Positions 41,902-48,832 of a stretch of DNA of 49,354 bases are shown in pieces. The first letter of the stretch is position 1. Every line of letters begins with the position of its first letter. The notes beneath the pieces are model-generated. The model made no database searches. It was not told the origin of the DNA and saw only the letters and a program-made list of their open reading frames with translations. This stretch comes from a virus, in IMG/VR virus record IMGVR_UViG_3300027977_000051, positions 1-49,354 of that record. The stretch is one strand, 5' to 3'. Both the position numbers and the translations under genes were made by a program.

Positions 41902-43681
41902 GAACCTCACAGCGAAAAACTTCATGAGCGTGGGCAACCACACGCAGGCGGTGAACTTTGACGGCAAGCATCTCGTTCTGGTGATCGGAGAGAACATGGA
42001 CTTGGGTGGTGATGACGCAGGTGCCAGGAACGGCACAGGCAAGACCACCATAATCAATGCTATAAGTTATGTTTTCTTTGGTGAGGCGCTGACACAGATA
42101 AGGCGAGATAACCTGGTCAATAAAACCAACGCCAAGGACATGTTGGTCACTGTGAACTTTGAAAAGAATGGTGTGAACTACAAGATCGAGCGAGGCAGGA
42201 AGCCACAGGTGTTGAGATTTTACATCAATGAGGTGGAGCAGAACTCCGGTGCGGAAGGCACAGAGGACAACAACGAGGCGCAGGGAGAGAATCGCGAGAC
42301 ACAGGAAGAAATCAACAAGCTGATCGGCATGACTCATGCCATGTTCAAGAACATCATAGCCCTCAACACATACACGCTGCCGTTCCTGGCTACAAAACAA
42401 GCGGAACAGAGAGAGATCATAGAGCAACTGCTGGGCATAACTTTGCTGAGCGAAAAGGCAGAGCTGCTGAAAGAGCAGATGCGTGTGGCAAAGCTGGACC
42501 TGGCGGAAGAAAAAGTGCGACTGGACGCTGTCCTGGTCAGCAATAAGAAAGTGGAAGAGTCAATAAAAACATTTGAATTGAGAAGCGCTGCATGGCAGAC
42601 GCAAAAGAACACAGATATCGAAAAATTTGTGTCAGCAATAGAAGAATTGGAAAAGGTGGATATACAAATAGAATTGGAAAACCATAAACGACTAGCCAAA
42701 CACACAGATGATAGCAAAACCCTGAGGAATCTGGAAAAAGAGAAAAGCTATCACGAAGATTCTTTGACCAAGGCCACCAGACAGAAAGAACAAACTGTAA
42801 AAGATCTAGAGTATGCTGAACGGGCCACCTGTCCCACCTGTGAACAGGATCTACACGGAGAAAAACATGAACATCTCGTGGATGAACTTCGAAAAGATCT
42901 TGCGGAACAGACCGAATATGAGCAAACACTGTCTGCGAAACTAAAAGATATACAAGACAGCATAACAGCCATTGGCGATCTGGGCACTGTGCCTGACACA
43001 TACTATGATTCAATCGATGAAGCATATAACCATAAAGGTTCCGTGGAAGATTTAAAAAGACAATTGGAGCAAACTCGTGCAAAAGAAAACCCATATCAAG
43101 AGCAGATCGATGAGTTGAACAAAACGGCAGTGCAAAAAATAGATTATACCAGAGCTAATGAGATGGAGGACCTATATCGACATCAAGAATTCTTGTACAA
43201 ACTACTAACTGCCAAAGATTCTTTCATAAGGACCAGGATCATAGAACAAAACTTGACCTATCTCAACCAACGACTGGCATTCTATCTAACGCAGGTCAAG
43301 TTGCCGCACACAGTGGTGTTCTTATCTGACTTGAATGTGAGGATCGAAGAGCTAGGCAGAGAGTTGGATTTTGATAACTTGAGCAGAGGTGAGAGAAATC
43401 GATTGATACTGAGCCTGAGCTGGGCATTCCGTGATGTGTGGGAAGGTCTTTATCAACAGATCAACTTGTTGTTCATTGATGAGTTGATAGATGCTGGCAT
43501 GGACGTGTCTGGTGTGGAGAGCTCCATGGCAGTGTTGAAGGAGATGAGCCGGACGCAGAACAAGAACATATTCTTGATATCACACAAGGACGAGTTGGTA
43601 AGCAGAGTGAACTCGGTATTGAAGGTCGTGAAGGAGAACGGATTCACCAGCTACGCCAACGACGTTGACATTACTGCGTAG
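41888..43681 (+). CDS. 46: Recombination endonuclease subunit gp46 (Rad50-like)
   Basis: 597 residues. Walker A is GARNGTGKTT (45-54). A central coiled coil holds the zinc hook CPTC (C315, C318). The ABC signature LSRGE begins at about 498, and Walker B ends in FIDE at about 529-532. These are the Rad50/SbcC features; T4 gp46 is 560 residues. It acts with gp47 in processing DNA ends. The start overlaps gp47 by 14 bases. Its end overlaps the convergent PLP-enzyme-like gene by 11 bases, so no terminator fits between them. Confidence 0.96.
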   Translation: MLTIRNLTAKNFMSVGNHTQAVNFDGKHLVLVIGENMDLGGDDAGARNGTGKTTIINAISYVFFGEALTQIRRDNLVNKTNAKDMLVTVNFEKNGVNYKIERGRKPQVLRFYINEVEQNSGAEGTEDNNEAQGENRETQEEINKLIGMTHAMFKNIIALNTYTLPFLATKQAEQREIIEQLLGITLLSEKAELLKEQMRVAKLDLAEEKVRLDAVLVSNKKVEESIKTFELRSAAWQTQKNTDIEKFVSAIEELEKVDIQIELENHKRLAKHTDDSKTLRNLEKEKSYHEDSLTKATRQKEQTVKDLEYAERATCPTCEQDLHGEKHEHLVDELRKDLAEQTEYEQTLSAKLKDIQDSITAIGDLGTVPDTYYDSIDEAYNHKGSVEDLKRQLEQTRAKENPYQEQIDELNKTAVQKIDYTRANEMEDLYRHQEFLYKLLTAKDSFIRTRIIEQNLTYLNQRLAFYLTQVKLPHTVVFLSDLNVRIEELGRELDFDNLSRGERNRLILSLSWAFRDVWEGLYQQINLLFIDELIDAGMDVSGVESSMAVLKEMSRTQNKNIFLISHKDELVSRVNSVLKVVKENGFTSYANDVDITA

Positions 43682-44483
43682 TTTCACTTAATAATTTTCC
43701 AATACCAAACAATTTGTTTGTGCCTTCTTCTCTTAAAACATGTATGCTATTGGTGGGGCGCAAGTTATATTTCTGCGCCAGCTCATTGTGTTTCTGCCCA
43801 TGTGTGTTCCAGCCATAATCTTTGTCTAGGTTCTTCATTATGTAATAACCGCACGCTGTCAGGCTTTCATTGACCATGTCAAATTTGTTCAACATTGTGA
43901 TGGAATCTATTGTTCTTTGCCTGGACCATCGCAATCCTATCCTGTTCCATGTAAGGTCGAGGCCCTTGGACATGCTCATTCCAAAACTTTTTATGCAAGG
44001 GTGATCAAAATCAAAATTCAGACCTCGGGCAGATTGGAACCAGCATCCGTCGATGTGAATATCAATTTTTTTCTGTTCGCATTCTTTTAATATTTCGTCC
44101 CAGCGAGGATCTACGTCGCAATAACGCCAGGCAGGCACGCTGACCAGCAATGGCACTCCGGGCTGTAGTTCTCCAATGTTGGTGGGTCTCTTTCCCATGA
44201 TAGAATAATATGCATATTCGCATGGCAGAATTTGTATTTTCCATGAATATTTCTGTATCAAGGATTCTATGAAATTGGTGCATCCAATAATGATGTCCCT
44301 GCAAGGGAAGGCCTGCCACCCCGTCAAGTCGTTTAATTTTGTGGACTGGAACCATTCGTTGGCCATCTCTATAAATTTTAATTTATGAGGATTGATCTGC
44401 TGCTGTGCAAACCAGTTTTCTTTCAACTTCTTTATGTAATTGTCACTTATTGGATACAATTTTTCCGTCAAATTATTGTTCAT
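43671..44483 (-). CDS. PLP-dependent aminotransferase-like protein
   Basis: 270 residues. SFGMSMSKGLDLTWNRIGLRWSR (about 166-188) looks like the PLP Schiff-base loop of fold-type I aminotransferases, with Lys173 in SMSK and an Arg at 181/185. IHIDGCWF with D145 fits the Asp that contacts the PLP ring nitrogen, and LPCEYAYYSIM fits the substrate-side strand. CTNFIESLIQKYSW near 68-81 could be the phosphate-binding helix start. It is shorter than most such enzymes (about 400), so the C-terminal small domain may be reduced. It is the last gene of a three-gene operon with an amidinotransferase and a 2OG oxygenase and overlaps the preceding gene by 11 bases. Substrate unknown. Confidence 0.6.
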   Translation of the reverse strand: MNNNLTEKLYPISDNYIKKLKENWFAQQQINPHKLKFIEMANEWFQSTKLNDLTGWQAFPCRDIIIGCTNFIESLIQKYSWKIQILPCEYAYYSIMGKRPTNIGELQPGVPLLVSVPAWRYCDVDPRWDEILKECEQKKIDIHIDGCWFQSARGLNFDFDHPCIKSFGMSMSKGLDLTWNRIGLRWSRQRTIDSITMLNKFDMVNESLTACGYYIMKNLDKDYGWNTHGQKHNELAQKYNLRPTNSIHVLREEGTNKLFGIGKLLSETTQ

Positions 44484-45513
44484 TCAATATATACACCCCC
44501 TTCTCACCTTTGTTGGGCCAATAGTCCAGCATGGGTCCTGCCCTGTAAACGTCCGAACTTAGGCAATGCAAGCCGCTGTCCCAAAAGTAACACATGTTGA
44601 AAGGCGTCACGTGCGGTGTCATTCCTATGCTCTTGAAGAAACTAAATGCTGATTCGTCCTCTTTTATTACCAAAATATTCTTTTCATCGATCAATATACA
44701 ATTTACTGAAAAAATGGTCTCCCACGGATTGCCAAGCCATGACTCTGCCACTGACAGTATCTCACTATTGTAGTTGGCGTAGTGTGCGCCTGGCAGCCAC
44801 CACTTGAAGTTATGGCTGGGCACACGTGGTCTTTCTATAAGATAATGTACTTGCCAATCGGGAAAACTTTTGTCATATTGATTTTTGTAAATCGTTGACA
44901 GCAGCGCCCCCGGCTGCACGGGGCAAAATACTCCATCTGTGTGATCTCCTGTGTTGGTCACATTGACTCTATGAAATTTTGACAGTTCGGCGGCAACAGT
45001 CATCGTGTGTGCTTTGGCCTCGGCATTTTGTTCATCGTAGTCTATGTAAATGTCCATGCCCATCCTGGTGACCGCGGGAAAGTTGACCCAACTCATAGAA
45101 TCCTTGGATCTGTCTAGTACCGCTACTTTCTGTCCGGCTTGTTTATATGAATCAATTGCGTGCTGGAACACCTCTATTCCGGAATAGTATTGCGGATTTA
45201 TATATAATGTATCGTCTATGGTTATGGCCCAGTCTGCTGGTGCCATGGGCGGCTTAATTAATTTTCCTTGCCTGTCCAGATACTTGTCAATGGTGGGTTC
45301 GAACTGGGGCCTGACTACATTCACACCCAATTTCCGTAATGTATTGCAGATCCCATCCAGTTCCTTCTGCGTGTTTTCAGTAATTTGGCAGAAAACGTCC
45401 TCTGTCCTGGAATCAAACATTGAATAAAAATGCTGCGGATACGTGTCGCCGATCCAAATTTCTTTAAGAGGATGGATCTGTGAATAATTTTGTATATTTT
45501 GCAAAGTATTCAT
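44473..45513 (-). CDS. Amidinotransferase-family protein (glycine amidinotransferase-like)
   Basis: 346 residues. The family triad is visible: Asp154 in RMGMDIYI, His191 in GDHTDGVF and Cys317 in GLHCLSSDVYR, the nucleophile that forms the amidino-enzyme intermediate. The N-terminus HPLKEIWIGDTYP and the loop RPQFEP also fit the guanidino-modifying fold (transferases and deiminases). Likely reactions are transfer of an amidino group from arginine to an amine, or hydrolysis of a guanidino compound. No signal peptide is seen. The start at 45513 lies directly after the oxygenase gene ends, and its end overlaps the PLP gene. Such genes are found in some marine phages; their product is not known to me. 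Confidence 0.8.
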   Translation of the reverse strand: MNTLQNIQNYSQIHPLKEIWIGDTYPQHFYSMFDSRTEDVFCQITENTQKELDGICNTLRKLGVNVVRPQFEPTIDKYLDRQGKLIKPPMAPADWAITIDDTLYINPQYYSGIEVFQHAIDSYKQAGQKVAVLDRSKDSMSWVNFPAVTRMGMDIYIDYDEQNAEAKAHTMTVAAELSKFHRVNVTNTGDHTDGVFCPVQPGALLSTIYKNQYDKSFPDWQVHYLIERPRVPSHNFKWWLPGAHYANYNSEILSVAESWLGNPWETIFSVNCILIDEKNILVIKEDESAFSFFKSIGMTPHVTPFNMCYFWDSGLHCLSSDVYRAGPMLDYWPNKGEKGVYILNEQ

Positions 45514-45514
45514 A

Positions 45515-46096
45515 TTATCTATATCTCATGAATATGCTTTTCCTCACTCCATCACGCACGGCATATTCGGTGGCGTGGAAACTTTTTAAATTGTTCAACA
45601 ACGCATAGCCTGAATTTTTTTTGTAGTCAAAATTTACTAACCGCTTTCCTTTTCTCTCTATGTAGTTGTCATACAGCGCGGTGCCTGGCTGAGTGGAATC
45701 GTCAATGTAAATCTGCAGGCTGAGCTTGATCCTCTGATCATCTATGTGTGGATTCAGCGTGTACCCTGGATGATCAAACCATATGTCCGCCTTATCTGGT
45801 GACAGTGCCTCAGAAAATTTCTCTTCCAGTGCATTGATTATTTTTTTATTTTGGAAAAAAATATTCAATTCCTTGGAAATCTTTTCTGTGTATGACACCT
45901 TGCTGCGGAAAATTCTTATATCTGTGTCGTGTTGTTCCAATCCCTCGCATTTAAAATTTGTTTCATCTAAATCTAATTTCTCAAGGAAGTGGTTATCAAA
46001 AAAATTACCGTACTGTTGGTAAAGCAAACCATCTAAATTTACCAAAGGTGATTTTTTTATTGACTGGACCACGAAATCTACGCTATCATTGTACAT
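45515..46096 (-). CDS. 2OG-Fe(II) oxygenase-like protein
   Basis: 193 residues. The metal and 2-oxoglutarate ligands of the double-stranded beta-helix family are in place: HxD in NPHIDDQ (H117, D119), the distal His174 in SFHATEY and Arg185 in VRKSIFMRY. The fold strands LSLQIYIDD and SGYALLNN surround them. Such enzymes hydroxylate amino acids, proteins or nucleotides. It is the first gene of the operon with the amidinotransferase and the PLP-like enzyme, which suggests hydroxylation of an arginine-derived or guanidino compound, as inference. The ATG at 46096 lies in a 38-base gap shared with a divergent small gene. Confidence 0.75.
   Translation of the reverse strand: MYNDSVDFVVQSIKKSPLVNLDGLLYQQYGNFFDNHFLEKLDLDETNFKCEGLEQHDTDIRIFRSKVSYTEKISKELNIFFQNKKIINALEEKFSEALSPDKADIWFDHPGYTLNPHIDDQRIKLSLQIYIDDSTQPGTALYDNYIERKGKRLVNFDYKKNSGYALLNNLKSFHATEYAVRDGVRKSIFMRYR
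46060..46089 (+). promoter_or_regulatory. Sigma70-like promoter for the 63-aa gene
   Basis: TTGACT (46060-46065), 18 bases, then TATCAT (46084-46089), on the plus strand inside the start of the divergent oxygenase gene. The predicted start near 46096 gives a leader of about 39 bases. Confidence 0.45.
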
Positions 46097-46134
46097 GTGT
46101 TAATTAATTAGCATCTAACAAAGGAGCATAAAAA

Positions 46135-46326
46135 ATGTCAACTACACATGACTCGATAATGGCAGCCATTCAGACCTATTCTGAAGAGAACCAAAAATTC
46201 ACTGAAAAGGGAATTAAGGCATCGGCTACAAGAGCTAGGAAAGCACTAGCAGAACTTGGCAAGCTGATCAAGGCAAGAAGAAAAGAGATACAAGAAACTA
46301 AGAACGCTGAAAAGAACGCAGCCTAA
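46135..46326 (+). CDS. Small basic helical protein, 63 aa
   Basis: The ATG follows AAAGGAG, a strong site. The protein is a Lys/Ala/Glu-rich helix with two parts, HDSIMAAIQTYSEENQKFTEKG and SATRARKALAELGKLIKARRKEI. I know similar small proteins from marine phage genomes but no function; the basic, Ala-rich composition resembles histone-H1-like or DNA-compacting peptides. It lies alone between the oxygenase operon and the terminator of the right-hand unit. Confidence 0.72.
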   Translation: MSTTHDSIMAAIQTYSEENQKFTEKGIKASATRARKALAELGKLIKARRKEIQETKNAEKNAA

Positions 46327-46336
46327 TTATTTTTTT

Positions 46337-46368
46337 CAAAAAACTCTGTGTGCTCGAGCACACAGAGT
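46337..46368 (-). terminator. Rho-independent terminator after the third radical SAM gene
   Basis: A perfect 26-base palindrome (46343-46368, arms of 13 centred on CTCGAG) can form a hairpin with a TCGA loop. On the minus strand it is followed by TTTTTT. It begins 6 bases after the radical SAM stop codon. Read from the plus strand it has no T-run after it. Confidence 0.85.
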
Positions 46369-46374
46369 GGTATC

Positions 46375-47643
46375 CTAAAGTTCTACCAACCAAGGAAACA
46401 CTTTCTTCCAATTTGTGTTTCGTCGCTCATCAAGTTTAGATAATATAACTTTTAAATTCTGAATCTTTGCATTGTTCTTTTGCTTATCGCGAAAGGAATC
46501 CACTATGCCTCTCCAATACTTTTTTGTAGAAATCTCCCTGAGATTCTTTTCAGGCATCAGTTCCGTGCAATATTCCAACTGCTTATGAAAAAAATCCTGC
46601 CCCGCTATGGTCGGATCAAAGCTCTTTGAGTCGGTATTAAAACTGTGAATGATCCTGTTGGAAGATCTGGTGCTGTTCCACACGTTTATTTGTTTCAATA
46701 ATGAGTCAAAATAAGGCAGCGTCAATATCGTTATTGCGGAATTGATTCCCACCGTGATCTTATGGCATGCCAACAACTTTGCAAAATTTTTCTGCCATTT
46801 TTCGAGGCTCATGCCATAGCGCACATATTCGGTTTCGGTCGTCAGGCAATCTATGCTGGCTATCACTTTGACGTTGTAAATTTTTTTCTTTTCTACCAGA
46901 TTATTGATCTTCTCCAGGAATTGGTCAAATCTCTTCTCCTCACATTTGAGGTTGGTTATCAGCTGGAACGTGAGTGAATCATTGGGATGATCGTTCCAAA
47001 AATCCAAGCATTCGTCAAGTTCTGGGATAAGCAATGGTTCACCTCCCAGCAATGAAAACCATCTCAGTTTTTTGTATCTTTCGTCTTGCTTTAAATATTT
47101 CCAAAAGTCCTGTTTCTGCTTGTCGTAATTGGGATTGTGTTGTTCCTCGTTCACGTCGCCCACTCCTGTGGAATCCAATTCGGAAATTTTGCTATGTTTT
47201 TTATTTTCTTCCTGCCACTTGGAACTGAAATGTGGTCCACAGTACACACAGCTCATGTTGCATGTGTTCTTGAAATACACTTCCAACATGGTTGGCGTCA
47301 CATGCACCGCGGATGCATCGTTGGCCAATTCGGGGGCATTTAGATTGATGTCCGTCTGCTGAGATAATTGGTGCATTCTATCGCTGTATCCTCCCGTGTC
47401 TTCAACTTTTTTACAGTAGTTGCAATCATTTGATGGCCATTCCCCCTGTAACATCTTGTTCCTGTCGTCTATCTTCTTGGGTACATTGTGGAACGATCCG
47501 AAATCATCCACGGGAATCATGTGCTTCTGTGTGCGGTGACACGAGCTGGTGGTGCCGCTTTGGAAAAAGATATTGCTCCATCCCCACTTCAGAAGGCATG
47601 CAGTTTTGGTGTTTATGGGAAAGAGTTGTTTTTTGCCGGACAT
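46375..47643 (-). CDS. Radical SAM protein, third copy
   Basis: 422 residues from the ATG at 47643; the longer frame runs into the preceding gene. The motif CNMSCVYC gives CxxxCxxC, and LGGEPLL is the GGEP motif. N-terminal Cys in CLLKW (C16), SSCHR (C35) and CNYC (C73, C76, then KKVEDTG and SDR) repeat the pattern of the copies at 1-527 and 1158-2552. The C-terminus has no SPASM-type Cys set. It is more divergent from the other two than they are from each other. It belongs to a minus-strand unit with a GIY-YIG gene and ends in a strong terminator. Substrate unknown. Confidence 0.88.
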   Translation of the reverse strand: MSGKKQLFPINTKTACLLKWGWSNIFFQSGTTSSCHRTQKHMIPVDDFGSFHNVPKKIDDRNKMLQGEWPSNDCNYCKKVEDTGGYSDRMHQLSQQTDINLNAPELANDASAVHVTPTMLEVYFKNTCNMSCVYCGPHFSSKWQEENKKHSKISELDSTGVGDVNEEQHNPNYDKQKQDFWKYLKQDERYKKLRWFSLLGGEPLLIPELDECLDFWNDHPNDSLTFQLITNLKCEEKRFDQFLEKINNLVEKKKIYNVKVIASIDCLTTETEYVRYGMSLEKWQKNFAKLLACHKITVGINSAITILTLPYFDSLLKQINVWNSTRSSNRIIHSFNTDSKSFDPTIAGQDFFHKQLEYCTELMPEKNLREISTKKYWRGIVDSFRDKQKNNAKIQNLKVILSKLDERRNTNWKKVFPWLVEL

Positions 47644-47650
47644 GCAATAT

Positions 47651-47908
47651 TTAGGCTGTAAACCATCTCCTGGCCACTGGTGTTGAGTGCGTGAGGCACC
47701 ACATGGTCCATTCCTCGTCGGTGAACTTGGCCCGCACAATTATGCTGTCGGAAGCGAACTCCAGATCACATAAATTTTTAAGGTAAAGGTCATGCACGTG
47801 GGGAAAGTGCGACAACCATCCCTCGAACAATATCTGCGCCTGGAATGCATCGTCATATTTGCCATGTGTTTTTAATTCACCCACGATTCTCAATGTGCGC
47901 TGTGTCAT
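47651..47908 (-). CDS. Small hypothetical protein, 85 aa
   Basis: Starts MTQRTLRIVGELKTHGKYDDAFQAQ at 47908, overlapping the GIY-YIG stop as ATGA. The sequence is mixed helix and strand with no known motif; FTDEEWTMWCLTHS stands near the end. Its place between an endonuclease and a radical SAM gene, with coupled translation, argues that it is real. A substrate or partner of the radical SAM enzyme is possible but not shown. Confidence 0.55.
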   Translation of the reverse strand: MTQRTLRIVGELKTHGKYDDAFQAQILFEGWLSHFPHVHDLYLKNLCDLEFASDSIIVRAKFTDEEWTMWCLTHSTPVARRWFTA

Positions 47909-48360
47909 GCTTGCCTGTCTATTATCAGCGATCCATGCACACGCACACGGATGTGTCCATTGTAGTACATGTCGGATTCCAACACCTTCCTCGCGAACTG
48001 TTCCCTGGCCTCCACGTAGTTCAATTCTGCCTTGCTGCGGCAATAGTAAAGTATCTCTCTACGAAATCGATCTTTGCCTAAAGTTTCTATATCTCTGTTC
48101 AATTGATCACTGCTGCCGTAGTAATCCTGCCAGCCGCTGTCCGCCGCGCCTCTTATTTTTTTGCGCACTTTTTTTCCGTTTTTTTGCGTGTGCATTTTAT
48201 ATCGCGTGGTCTTGAATTTGCTCAGCTTCTTGCCCACGTACATGCGCCCTGACACCGTGTTGGTGATCAGATACACGAAGCCGGCGCAGTCCGCTGGTAA
48301 TTCAGAAACTGGCTGATTGTTGTGGATCCACTGCATATTGGTATTTAAACTCACGAACAT
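47905..48360 (-). CDS. GIY-YIG endonuclease-like protein
   Basis: 151 residues. AGFVYLITNTVSGRMYVGKK is the GIY-YIG core in a variant form (FVY at 28-30 and YVG at 41-43), with the metal-binding Glu117 in NYVEAREQF and a late Asn134. DYYGSS and FRREILYYC are typical of the phage family. Such nucleases often act as homing endonucleases or in DNA exclusion. The ATG at 48360 is taken; another at 48336 is possible, and no clear Shine-Dalgarno sequence is seen. It leads the unit with the 85-aa gene and the third radical SAM gene. Confidence 0.78.
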   Translation of the reverse strand: MFVSLNTNMQWIHNNQPVSELPADCAGFVYLITNTVSGRMYVGKKLSKFKTTRYKMHTQKNGKKVRKKIRGAADSGWQDYYGSSDQLNRDIETLGKDRFRREILYYCRSKAELNYVEAREQFARKVLESDMYYNGHIRVRVHGSLIIDRQA

Positions 48361-48380
48361 GACAGGAATAATATGCGCAC

Positions 48381-48386
48381 ATTATA
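48381..48386 (-). promoter_or_regulatory. Candidate -10 element before the GIY-YIG gene
   Basis: TATAAT on the minus strand (48386-48381); predicted start near 48374, 14 bases before the ATG. A -35 is not clear (TTGATC stands too far upstream), so this is tentative. Confidence 0.35.
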
Positions 48387-48399
48387 TACAGGTGAAACA

Positions 48400-48832
48400 G
48401 GCACTCTTAGATCAAAAAAAAATTTCCTATAGGCACTATAGCGTCTTTGGTAAAACAGTGAACTACTCCCAAGCAGTTGGGCGGCGAATCACTTGGCGCA
48501 ACAGGCAAATGATGGAGCTCTGGGAAACAGATCCAACTCCAGGCACGCACAGGACGATCACACATGGACCGTGCATGCCCGCGTTGCAATGAATGAGCTA
48601 ACGGGTACAGCGCAACCGCCCGGCTACAGCAGCGATGTGTGATGACTGCGAACTCACCACATGCGGAGTTTGAGTCGGTTCGGCTGGTCACAGCCGAATC
48701 ATGACTGCTCATCTACCACATACGGCGCACGATGCTTCGCATCGCGCTTGCAATCACATTAGGGGAAAGAAACGAGCGCAAGCGAGTTTCAGATGTGCTC
48801 TGCACATCTCTCAGACTGTTTAAATATCACGC
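48400..48832. other. Intergenic region with several hairpins and an imperfect direct repeat
   Basis: About 430 bases without a convincing gene. It holds a small hairpin at 48468-48481 (CCCAA/TTGGG), one at 48679-48698 (8-base arms, loop GTCA), one at 48730-48744 (6-base arms), one at 48769-48790 (GAAAC/GTTTC outer arms), and one at 48791-48809 (8-base arms, loop TCT). Two 25-base copies, 48642-48666 and 48701-48725, match at 19 positions (ATGACTGC ... ACCACATRCGG). A 77-codon plus-strand frame at 48359-48592 has no Shine-Dalgarno sequence and no motif. No tRNA fold was found. The hairpins lie upstream of the gene at 48833 and could form a structured leader or small RNA. Confidence 0.45.

Noticed and set aside
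46135-46326. RiPP precursor peptide for the neighbouring radical SAM enzyme
   Set aside because: The peptide lacks a Cys/Gly-rich core or leader-cleavage pattern, is on the other strand, and is separated by the terminator.
48359-48592. Possible 77-aa plus-strand gene in the right-hand gap
   Set aside because: No ribosome-binding site, no recognisable motif, and it begins inside the divergent GIY-YIG start; it overlaps a hairpin. Kept only as a remark in the gap entry.
48640-48730. CRISPR-like repeats
   Set aside because: There are only two imperfect 25-base copies with no further units, and a hairpin in the gap between them; no array or cas gene is present.
48600-48760. tRNA gene
   Set aside because: The GGTTCGGC stretch looked like a T-arm but pairs as a simple hairpin; no acceptor stem, D-arm or anticodon arm could be fitted.
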